In this document: piece after piece, positions 6,055-12,242 of the stretch
Numbering within the stretch: the stretch's first letter is position 1
Layout: each line of letters starts with the position of its first letter
Origin: Candidatus Acetothermia bacterium
GTDB lineage: Bacteria; Bipolaricaulota; Bipolaricaulia; RBG-16-55-9; DRXL01
Assembly: GCA_028275205.1 (NCBI GenBank)
Contig: JAPWVB010000018.1
Coordinates: 1-16,059, forward strand
Length of the DNA stretch: 16,059 nt
Direction of reading: 5' to 3'
Notes under the pieces: generated by a model
Databases searched by the model: none
Told to the model about the DNA's origin: nothing
The model's input: the letters and a program-made list of their open reading frames with translations, nothing else
Program-made: the position numbers and the translations under genes

Positions 6055-7256
6055 GTCTCTTCTTCCTCCTCGAGCATGCCCAGCAAGCTCTCCCCCTCAC
6101 GCTTGCGCGTTATCTCAACTAGCCCCAACTTCGTAATGTCCACAAAATCTGCCGGGACACGATCCTTCTTCAGCTCCTCTTGGAGCTTGCGAATCACCTT
6201 CTCAACGTGCTCGCGCCGCTTCATGTCCACAAAATCCGCAATGATGATCCCACTGAGCTTGCGCAACCGCAATTGCCGGGGGATCTCTACCGCCGCTTCC
6301 AGGTTCGTATTGAGAATCGCTTGCTCTTGATCTTTGTATTTAATATCGCTGCCGGTGTTCACGTCGATCGCCGTCAGTGCCTCCGTCTCGGCAATGACGA
6401 GCGAGCCGCCCCCAGGCAGCCGTACCTTCGGCTGCAAGCTCTCTCGCAGTTGCTTCTCCACCCCGCGCGCCTCAAAGAGCGGCCGCTTCCCCCGATAGAG
6501 CTCGATGCGATCCATAAACTGATCCATGTGCATATAAGACAGAAAATCTTTGATCTCTTGATAGACCCGTTCGCTGTCGACCACCACCCTCTTGACGTCC
6601 TCTATCAGCCGGTCGCGCAAGAAGGCCTTGACTAAATCCAGCCCACGATAGAGCAACGCTGGGGCCTTGACCCGGGCTGCTTGCTCTTCGATCCCCTTCC
6701 ACGTCCCCAAGAGATAATTGAAGTCGCGCTCGAGATCCTCTTCGGAGGCCCCTTGGGCCGCCGTGCGCGCGATCAGCCCTTCGCCCTTGTGCTTGAGCTT
6801 TCTTGCGATGCGCCGCAGCCGCCGGCTCTCATGCTCGTCCTCGATGCGCCGCGAGACCCCCAAGCGCTCATGGGTAGGCAGGAAGACCCAGTAGCGCCCA
6901 GGAAGACTGATCTTCATCGTCCCTTGGGGGTTCTTCGTGCCGATCCCCTCGCGCTTCACTTGCAAGATGATCTGCTGACCGCTCTTGAGAAGCTTTTGAA
7001 TCTGCGGGCTCTGCCCACGAGCTTTCTGCCACAGCTCATCGCTGAGCTCCTTCATCGAGAGAAAGAGCTTCTCCTCAAGCCCCACATCCACAAACGCCGC
7101 GTTGATCCCCGGCAAGATATCCCGCACGATGCCCTTGTAGATGTTCCCCAAGATGCGCTCAGGGTCGTCATAGTGAATCTCCATGAGGCGCCCGTCCTCC
7201 AGCAACGCGATGCGCGTCGTCGGAGCGACGGTCTCGATGAGGATCTCCGTGGTCGT
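6051..7256 (-). CDS. rng: Ribonuclease E/G family protein, minimal form, apparent ACG start
   Basis: Endoribonuclease for rRNA processing and mRNA turnover. 401 aa from the proposed start, shorter than E. coli RNase G (about 489). N-terminal strand TEILIETVAPTTRIALLEDG (3-22), then the S1 domain (GNIYKGIVRDILPGINAAFVD, 37-57), the RNase H-like and DNase I-like parts, and catalytic aspartates D298 (AIDVNTG) and D341 (IIIADFVDM). The frame opens with TGA at 7263-7265, and the only ATG/GTG/TTG before the S1 domain is TTG 7205, which would delete conserved residues. ACG at 7254-7256 gives MTTEILIE, aligned with the family's usual start, 9 nt after GGAGG. Overlaps folK by 89 bp. It ends ITRKREGESLLGMLEEEEET and lacks the CPxCxG zinc-link that normally follows TRKR, so dimer/tetramer assembly may differ. 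Family certain; start inferred. Confidence 0.9.
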   Translation of the reverse strand, partial: TTTEILIETVAPTTRIALLEDGRLMEIHYDDPERILGNIYKGIVRDILPGINAAFVDVGLEEKLFLSMKELSDELWQKARGQSPQIQKLLKSGQQIILQVKREGIGTKNPQGTMKISLPGRYWVFLPTHERLGVSRRIEDEHESRRLRRIARKLKHKGEGLIARTAAQGASEEDLERDFNYLLGTWKGIEEQAARVKAPALLYRGLDLVKAFLRDRLIEDVKRVVVDSERVYQEIKDFLSYMHMDQFMDRIELYRGKRPLFEARGVEKQLRESLQPKVRLPGGGSLVIAETEALTAIDVNTGSDIKYKDQEQAILNTNLEAAVEIPRQLRLRKLSGIIIADFVDMKRREHVEKVIRKLQEELKKDRVPADFVDITKLGLVEITRKREGESLLGMLEEEEET

Positions 7257-7734
7257 AGGGCCTCACCTCCTTGGAGTCCGTCAGTTCCTGCAGCAGCTCT
7301 GCTATCGTCTTGCGCAGAACCGGATGGAGATACTGCGGCGCGAGCTCCGCCAGCGGCACCAGCACAAATCGTCGCCGGTGCAGCTGCGCATGAGGAATCT
7401 GCAAGTCCACATCATTTACAACCCGGTCGTCATACAACAAGATATCGAGATCGATCTCGCGCGGGCCGTAGCGCTCGCGCTCGCCGCGCCCCAGCGCGCG
7501 CTCGATCTGCTTGCATACAGTAAGAAGCTCCCGCGGAGATAAGCTCGTCTCGATCTCGACGACAGTATTAAGAAACCACGGCTGGTCTTCTACGCCCACG
7601 GGCTCGGTCTCGTAGAGCCGAGCTTGACGGCAGATCTCTATCTGAGGGATCTGAGCCAGAGCGCTCATGGCCCGCTGAATGTGGGCTTCGCGGCAGCCCA
7701 GGTTCGAGCCTAGGCTAAGATAGACGCGAGCGAT
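7168..7734 (-). CDS. folK: 2-amino-4-hydroxy-6-hydroxymethyldihydropteridine pyrophosphokinase (FolK), apparent ATC start
   Basis: Transfers pyrophosphate from ATP to 6-hydroxymethyl-7,8-dihydropterin in folate synthesis. 188 aa from the proposed start. It shows the N-terminal ARVYLSLGSNLG (2-13), YETEPVGVEDQPWFLN (41-56), the HPPK signature RYGPREIDLDILL (88-100) with Mg-binding D95 and D97, and PHAQLHRRRFVLVPLAEL (114-131). An in-frame TGA lies at 7741-7743, and only TCT GGG ATC precede the conserved region. The first canonical start, ATG 7668, would remove LGSN, which the fold needs. ATC 7732-7734 sits 9 nt after GGAGGTGATC and yields the typical MARVYLSLGSNLG. Overlaps folB by 20 bp. The last 28 or so residues, past the usual family end, are encoded by the overlap with rng and are Arg/His/Asp-rich, probably a passive tail. 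Confidence 0.93.
   Translation of the reverse strand: MARVYLSLGSNLGCREAHIQRAMSALAQIPQIEICRQARLYETEPVGVEDQPWFLNTVVEIETSLSPRELLTVCKQIERALGRGERERYGPREIDLDILLYDDRVVNDVDLQIPHAQLHRRRFVLVPLAELAPQYLHPVLRKTIAELLQELTDSKEVRPYDHGDPHRDRRSDDAHRVAGGRAPHGDSL
7266..7272 (-). promoter_or_regulatory. Ribosome binding site of rng (points to ACG start)
   Basis: AAGGAGG inside the folK coding sequence, continuing TGAGG, so close to the full anti-Shine-Dalgarno complement. From the last G of GGAGG to ACG 7256 is 9 nt. The next near-cognate, ATC at 7244, is 21 nt away, too far. Confidence 0.6.
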
Positions 7735-8080
7735 CCCAGATCACCTCCGCGGCTACCGCATCGAGCGTGATATGAGGCGCCACAGGGGGCTTCAGTTTTC
7801 TCACGCGCACGCGCACGCGCTGCACCTTCAAGAAATCACGCGCGATCGCCTCCGCGATCGCACAAGCCAACGTCTCGATCAACTGAAAAGACCGAGAATC
7901 GTTCACCGCGCAAATCCGCTCGATGACCTGCGTGTAATCCACCGTCTCTGAAAGATTATCTTCTTTGGGGGGATCAAGCTCAAGCTCCACGTCAACAGAG
8001 AAGAACTGCCCCTGAGCTCGTTCGTGCTCGTGCACCCCGTGATGGCCAAAAAGCTGCAAATTTTCAATGATAATCTTCAT
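7715..8080 (-). CDS. folB: Dihydroneopterin aldolase (FolB)
   Basis: Cleaves 7,8-dihydroneopterin to 6-hydroxymethyl-7,8-dihydropterin and glycolaldehyde, the step before FolK. 121 aa, typical. Seen: IIIENLQLFGHHGVHEHER (3-21) with conserved E20, SETVDYTQVIERI (44-56), FQLIETLACAIA (65-76) with E69, and the RKLKPPVAP segment (94-102) with active-site K97. ATG 8080 is chosen over an upstream in-frame start because homology begins there and AAGGA lies 7 nt upstream. Overlaps the folC stop by 17 bp and contains the folK ribosome site at its own 3' end. The VRVRVRKL run is encoded by an alternating CGCGCA tract. Confidence 0.95.
   Translation of the reverse strand: MKIIIENLQLFGHHGVHEHERAQGQFFSVDVELELDPPKEDNLSETVDYTQVIERICAVNDSRSFQLIETLACAIAEAIARDFLKVQRVRVRVRKLKPPVAPHITLDAVAAEVIWDRSRLS
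7739..7748 (-). promoter_or_regulatory. Ribosome binding site of folK (points to ATC start)
   Basis: GGAGGTGATC, a ten-base match to the complement of the usual 16S 3' end, lying within the last codons of folB. GGAGG ends 9 nt before ATC 7734, the same spacing as at rng. The argF and ilvE sites, which serve ATG codons, use 6 nt. Confidence 0.6.
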
Positions 8081-9341
8081 GGGGATGTCCTTGCCTGTGC
8101 CACCATGCCCTGACCTCACCCACAACAAAGAGCGAGCCGGTCACGCAGATCAGATCGTCTTTGTGCGCTCGACGGAGCGCCGCTTCCAAAGCTAGAGGAG
8201 GCGGAGTCACGACCTCGCAAGGCACCCCGCAGCGCCGCACAACCGATGCCACATACTCCGGATCAAGGCCTCGAAAGGCCGCACGCGTGACGATCACCTC
8301 CTGAGCTATGGGGGCAATCTCACGGATCATCGCTTCGGCATCCTTTCGATCGGAGATCCCTAGCACGAGAAACGCCCGCTCGTACGGGAGCAGGGCCAAC
8401 GCCGTCCGCAAGGCCCGCATCCCCGCGGGATTCTTCGCTCCATCGAGCATAACATGGGGATTTTTTTGGATCAACTCCATCCGCCCCGGCCATCGTGCCC
8501 TCGCTAAGCCTGTGCGGATCGTCTCTTCAGTCAGGGCGGGCTCGCCCAAGGCGCGCGCGGCTTCGAGCGCCAAGACAGCATTGCTGAGCTGATAGCTCCC
8601 CACGAGCGAGATCTCGAGATTTTCCCAATCCCTCCAGGTGAAGCGCTGCCCATCCCAACTCTGGGCACGAACTTTCAGCCCTGACAGATCGAGCTGAACT
8701 AATTGAGCATTCTTCAGATGACACTCGCGCTCGATCTCCCTGAGGGCTTCGGGCTTCGATTCCGCGGTGATCAGCGTCCCCCCTGGAGCAACCACAGCAG
8801 CTTTGTGAGAAGCAATCTGAGTGATCGTAGTGCCCAACGACTCCCGATGGTCAAGCTCCACGTTTGTCAAGACCGCAACGGGGGCAGCAATCACTCGCGT
8901 GGCGTCCGTGCGCGCCCCCACCCCACACTCGATCACTGCCCAATCTACGCGCTCTCGGCGAAAATAATCGAGAGCCATCAACGTGAGCACTTCAAAGAAT
9001 CGCGCATACTGCTCGCTGGCGCTCCCGTAGAGCTCCGTGATAGCTGCCCAGATGCGCTCGAACTCCTCCTGAAACTCGTGGGGCGAGATCTCTCGGTCAT
9101 TGACGCGAATGCGTTCTTCGGGATGAACAAGATGAGGAGAAGTGAACAGTCCCACACGAAAGCCCGCCTCGTGCAAGATCTGCGCCAAGAACGCGCAGAC
9201 TGAGCCCTTGCCGTTGGTGCCGGCAACCCGAATCGCACGAAAGCTTTTGTGAGGATCTCCAAGAGCGCGCAAGAGGCGCTCCAGATCAAGCCCACTCCCC
9301 TTGAGATTATAAAGCTTTTGGAGCATAGCTTCATACGTCAT
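8064..9341 (-). CDS. folC: Folylpolyglutamate synthase / dihydrofolate synthase (FolC)
   Basis: Mur-ligase-family ATP-dependent enzyme that adds glutamate to dihydropteroate and/or folates. 425 aa, family size. P-loop VAGTNGKGSVCAF (39-51), FTSPHLVHPEERIRVN for the substrate loop, FFEVLTLMALDYF, the central ECGVGARTDATRV (usually ExGLGGRLDATN) and VLTNVELDHRESLGTT with the metal/ATP histidine. The C-terminal domain has GRMELIQKNPHVMLDGAKNPAGM (usually DGAHNP; here lysine replaces histidine). Start ATG overlaps the preceding stop by 4 bp (ATGA). One protein may serve both reactions; the sequence does not decide. folP and folE are not in the window. Confidence 0.93.
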   Translation of the reverse strand: MTYEAMLQKLYNLKGSGLDLERLLRALGDPHKSFRAIRVAGTNGKGSVCAFLAQILHEAGFRVGLFTSPHLVHPEERIRVNDREISPHEFQEEFERIWAAITELYGSASEQYARFFEVLTLMALDYFRRERVDWAVIECGVGARTDATRVIAAPVAVLTNVELDHRESLGTTITQIASHKAAVVAPGGTLITAESKPEALREIERECHLKNAQLVQLDLSGLKVRAQSWDGQRFTWRDWENLEISLVGSYQLSNAVLALEAARALGEPALTEETIRTGLARARWPGRMELIQKNPHVMLDGAKNPAGMRALRTALALLPYERAFLVLGISDRKDAEAMIREIAPIAQEVIVTRAAFRGLDPEYVASVVRRCGVPCEVVTPPPLALEAALRRAHKDDLICVTGSLFVVGEVRAWWHRQGHPHEDYH

Positions 9342-10138
9342 AGGGCGATCAGCAGTCGGCGCAGCGGGCCGAACTCATAGATATCCCCGGCGTCGGAGAC
9401 CACGTAGACGAAAAAATCTTCAAGCTCGCTTGGGCGCACCAGCGGCGAGAGCGGCTGCTCCTTGAGCAGATCGCTCCCCTTCACAAGCTGATTGAACGAC
9501 GGCAAGACTAAGAGATTCTTCTCCGCAGACCTTTCCACAAGAAAGCACTTATAGACTTCGACGCGCTGGGTGACGGGGTCTCGCAGGCCCACCGCAGGAT
9601 GCTCATGACCGATGACAATCCACCAGGCTTCGCCAGACTTCGTCTGGGCTGTTCGTCGTGCCGCCTGCGGCGGCACGGCGTACGGTCCAGGCGAAGCCTG
9701 GTCACCGTGCACAAACCAACAGTCTCCCACACTGTAGCTCTTACAGACCATAACGCGCTCGCCGGCGAGCGCCCCCAGCGAGCCGTCATGATTCCCCTCG
9801 ATAAGAACAATCTGCTCCGCCCACTCAGCAAGCCAGCGCAGAAATTCTTTGGACTCTTTATGCTCGACCCGCGACAGCGGCCCAAACTGATGGCGCAAGT
9901 CGCCATTAATAAGAACTTTTCGCAGCGGGTCCGACGGCGTGACGCGCAGCTCCTCGAAGATACGTTCTAGCCTCTGCTGCACCTGGGCAAGATGATCTCG
10001 CGGCACGAGAATGCCCTCGTCTCGCAGAGCCTCTTCGATCCCCAGGTGCACGTCCGCAATAGCCAGCGCTCTCTCCGCGGGCAAGAAGAGCGCAAGGTCT
10101 ATCAATGTGAGTTGAGGAGCAAGCGATACCGTGCGCAT
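9338..10138 (-). CDS. COG1407-type calcineurin-like metallophosphoesterase with a repeat-encoded insert
   Basis: Predicted ICC-like phosphoesterase of the family widespread in archaea (related to TIGR00024) and sporadic in bacteria; its substrate is unknown. 266 aa from ATG 10138, which overlaps the glnS stop as TAATG; an in-frame ATG at 10162 is less likely. Metal ligands are all present: D29/H31 (ADVHLG), D80 (INGDLRHQFG), N116/H117 (EGNHDG), H144 (FVHGD) and H178/H180 (IGHEHPAV), followed by KCFLVER and VLPSFNQLVKGSDLL. Residues about 146-173 (from QASPGPYAVP to KSGEAW) are encoded by palindromic repeat copy B, which sits in frame between two metal-binding motifs, in a loop region. Reading frame and all motifs stay intact, so the protein is probably functional. 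Confidence 0.88.
   Translation of the reverse strand: MRTVSLAPQLTLIDLALFLPAERALAIADVHLGIEEALRDEGILVPRDHLAQVQQRLERIFEELRVTPSDPLRKVLINGDLRHQFGPLSRVEHKESKEFLRWLAEWAEQIVLIEGNHDGSLGALAGERVMVCKSYSVGDCWFVHGDQASPGPYAVPPQAARRTAQTKSGEAWWIVIGHEHPAVGLRDPVTQRVEVYKCFLVERSAEKNLLVLPSFNQLVKGSDLLKEQPLSPLVRPSELEDFFVYVVSDAGDIYEFGPLRRLLIAL
9622..9702 (-). repeat. Three-hairpin palindromic repeat, copy B (in-frame inside a coding sequence)
   Basis: 81 bp element, same family as copy A, read in the direction of its host gene as A is. In minus-strand order: flank CCAGGCTTCGCCTGG (9687-9701, perfect 6-bp hairpin), ACCGT, core hairpin with 9-bp perfect arms (9657-9665 and 9669-9677) around 3 bases, ACAGC, then CCAGACGAAGTCTGG (9633-9647, perfect 6-bp hairpin). 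The ends form a perfect 13-bp inverted repeat (9622-9634 with 9690-9702). The core shares no clear sequence with the core of A, while the flanks are nearly identical. 81 is a multiple of three and no stop codon is introduced. Confidence 0.85.
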
Positions 10139-11832
10139 TATTGGGGCTTGACTTTGTCCCACTCCCCCTTGAGCGTCACCGTGCGGTTGAAGACGAGCTT
10201 CTTCTCCGTCGAGTCCGGGTCAACGCAGAAATACCCCTTGCGCTCAAATTGAAATCGCTCCCCGACTTTGGCATCAGCTAAGCTTGGCTCGAGCTTGCAG
10301 TTGGTCAGCACGATGAGCGAGTTGGGGTTAATATTTTCTTTCCAGTCGTGGCCCTCGGGCACGTCCAGCGGATCGGGTTTGGTGAACAGACGATCATACA
10401 AGCGCACTTCGGCGTCAATGGCGTGCTGGGCCGAAACCCAGTGGATTGTCGCTTTGACTTTGCGGCCATCGGGGGCCTCCCCGCCGCGTGTCGCCGGATC
10501 GTACGTACAGTGCAGCTCGATCACGTTCCCGTGAGAGTCTTTGATGACGTCCACGCACTTGATGAAGTACGCATAGCGCAGGCGCACTTCGCGGCCTGGT
10601 GCCAAGCGATAGAAGTCTTTGGGCGGGTTCTCCATGAAATCGTCGCGCTCGATATATAAGACTTTAGAGAACGGCACCTGGCGCGTGCCCGCGCTGGGGT
10701 CTTCGGGATTATTGATCGCTTCGAGCCATTCGACTTGATCGTCGGGATAATTGACGAGCACGACCTTGAGCGGGTCGAGCACGGCCATACGGCGCGGCGC
10801 GCGCTTGTTGAGATCTTGGCGGACGCAGTGCTCAAGAAGCTCTATTTCAGTTATACTTTCGCGCTTGGAGACCCCGACGCGCCGCACGAACTCGTGGATC
10901 GCCTCGGGGGTGTAGCCGCGGCGGCGCATCCCCGCGAGCGTGGGCATGCGGGGATCGTCCCAGCCGCGCACGTACCCCCCTTGCACAAGCTGCAAGAGCA
11001 ACCGCTTGCTCATGACCGTATACGTCAAATTGAGCCGGGCAAACTCGATCTGCCGCGGATGATGAATCCCTAACTGATCCAAGAACCAATCGTAGAGGGG
11101 CCGATGGTCCTCGAACTCGAGCGTACAGATCGAGTGGGTGATGCCCTCGATGGAGTCAGACTGCCCATGCGCCCAGTCATACGTCGGATAGATGCACCAT
11201 TGTGTGCCGGTGCGATGGTGCGGGACGTGCATGATGCGATACATCACGGGGTCACGCATATTTAAGTTTGGGTGAGCCATATCAATCTTGGCCCGCAGGG
11301 TCTTGGAGCCGTCGGGGAACTCTCCGGCGCGCATCCTTCGGAAGAGATCGAGATTCTCTTCGACGGAGCGGTTGCGATAGGGGCTCTCTTTGCCCGGCGG
11401 AGTGATGATCTTTCCGTCTTGAATGATAGCTTTGCCGCGATACTCGCTGATCTCTTCGGGCGAGAGATCGCACACGTAGGCTTTGCCCTTCTTGATGAGC
11501 TCCTCGGCCCACTGGTAGAGCTGCTCAAAATAATCCGAAGCGTAGAATTCGCGATCCTCCCAGTCTACGCCGAGCCATTTGACGTCGCGCTTGATGGCGT
11601 CTACGTACTCTTGTTCTTCTTTTTCGGGGTTGGTGTCATCGAAGCGCAGGTTAAATTTGCCCCCGTATTCTTGAGCGATCCAGTAATTGAGCAAGGCGCT
11701 CTTGGCGTGGCCGATGTGGAGATACCCATTGGGTTCGGGGGGAAAGCGCGTGTGGACGCGCCCGCCGTATCGTCCAGACTTTATATCGTTCTCGATGATC
11801 TCGCGGATGAAGTCTTTGGGTGTTGTGCTCAT
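10138..11832 (-). CDS. glnS: Glutaminyl-tRNA synthetase
   Basis: Class I synthetase that charges tRNA-Gln directly. 564 aa, like E. coli GlnRS. N-terminal FIREIIENDIKSGRYGGRVHTRFPPEPNG, HIGH at 39-42, LRFDDTNPEKE, the GlnRS-type PTYDWAHGQSDSIEGITHSICTLEFEDHRPLYDW (217-250) and VMSKR (273-277), then the two beta-barrel anticodon domains (SLIVLTNCKLEPS near the end). I chose ATG 11832 (MSTTPKDF) because homology starts there; the 61 codons upstream are not protein-like. TTGCAT-17-TACAAT ends 7 nt before this ATG with no Shine-Dalgarno, so it looks leaderless. It heads the six-gene chain down to rng. Its presence suggests that the GatCAB route is not needed for Gln-tRNA. Confidence 0.96.
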   Translation of the reverse strand: MSTTPKDFIREIIENDIKSGRYGGRVHTRFPPEPNGYLHIGHAKSALLNYWIAQEYGGKFNLRFDDTNPEKEEQEYVDAIKRDVKWLGVDWEDREFYASDYFEQLYQWAEELIKKGKAYVCDLSPEEISEYRGKAIIQDGKIITPPGKESPYRNRSVEENLDLFRRMRAGEFPDGSKTLRAKIDMAHPNLNMRDPVMYRIMHVPHHRTGTQWCIYPTYDWAHGQSDSIEGITHSICTLEFEDHRPLYDWFLDQLGIHHPRQIEFARLNLTYTVMSKRLLLQLVQGGYVRGWDDPRMPTLAGMRRRGYTPEAIHEFVRRVGVSKRESITEIELLEHCVRQDLNKRAPRRMAVLDPLKVVLVNYPDDQVEWLEAINNPEDPSAGTRQVPFSKVLYIERDDFMENPPKDFYRLAPGREVRLRYAYFIKCVDVIKDSHGNVIELHCTYDPATRGGEAPDGRKVKATIHWVSAQHAIDAEVRLYDRLFTKPDPLDVPEGHDWKENINPNSLIVLTNCKLEPSLADAKVGERFQFERKGYFCVDPDSTEKKLVFNRTVTLKGEWDKVKPQ

Positions 11833-11839
11833 GCTTGGG

Positions 11840-11868
11840 ATTGTAGCTTCACCGGGGCGACGATGCAA
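11840..11868 (-). promoter_or_regulatory. Promoter of glnS and the folate/rng chain (leaderless)
   Basis: Minus strand -35 TTGCAT (11863-11868), 17 bp spacer, -10 TACAAT (11840-11845). Only 7 nt (CCCAAGC) separate the -10 from the glnS ATG, so transcription should begin at or next to the start codon. No other promoter of this quality was noticed upstream of the chain. Confidence 0.55.
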
Positions 11869-11949
11869 CTCTCGCACGGCTATCGCTTGAATCGCCGTTG
11901 CAGGGCCAAGCCGAAGAGCGCAATTTGAATAACCCCCAGCACGGAAAAG

Positions 11950-11978
11950 TTGACAATATTCTCTGAACCTGACACAAT
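11950..11978 (+). promoter_or_regulatory. Promoter of the small gene at 12000
   Basis: Consensus -35 TTGACA (11950-11955), 17 bp, -10 CACAAT (11973-11978). Predicted start near 11985, just before the Shine-Dalgarno GAGGTGA (11987-11993), which lies 6 nt from the ATG. Divergent from the glnS promoter; the 81 bp between them shows nothing obvious. Confidence 0.5.
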
Positions 11979-11999
11979 AGCTATCTGAGGTGACAGCCA

Positions 12000-12242
12000 A
12001 TGCCCACAAGCTCAACGTGCAGAGTGCTCTCTGCCTCCAACGAGTTCCTCGATGCTTTGGTCAAGGAGTTTGAAAGCGAATGCCGCCAAACCCTGCGAGT
12101 GATCGAGCAGCTAAAGAAGACAAAGCCAGATAGCAAACTGCACCAGCAGCTCGAAAGCTCCTTCTATGGGCGCCTCGTCTCGTTGCAGCACGATCTCGCG
12201 GCACTTCTGAAAGAATGGGATCGAGCCGAACTCGAAATGTAA
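12000..12242 (+). CDS. Small helical protein of unknown function
   Basis: 80 aa, not recognised. It looks real: a TTGACA promoter and a GAGGTGA ribosome site with 6 nt spacing precede the ATG, and it fills exactly the space between glnS (divergent) and gltX (convergent, the two stop codons touch). The protein is charged and helix-rich from residue 13 on, with heptad-like hydrophobic spacing (FLDALVKEFESECRQTLRVI; then LHQQLESSFYGRLVSLQHDL), and a break at KTKPDSK that suggests a two-helix hairpin. No signal peptide, membrane segment or metal motif; two cysteines (7 and 28). Could be a coiled-coil dimer. Position between two glutamine/glutamate synthetase genes may be chance. Confidence 0.65.
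   Translation: MPTSSTCRVLSASNEFLDALVKEFESECRQTLRVIEQLKKTKPDSKLHQQLESSFYGRLVSLQHDLAALLKEWDRAELEM

Noticed and set aside
7800..7820. Alternating CGCGCA tract as possible Z-DNA or microsatellite
   Set aside because: Short and fully explained by the conserved VRVRVRKL strand of FolB.
11833..12015. 61-residue N-terminal extension of GlnS
   Set aside because: It would read through the glnS promoter, has no similarity to the GlnRS N-terminus, and its start overlaps the divergent small gene.
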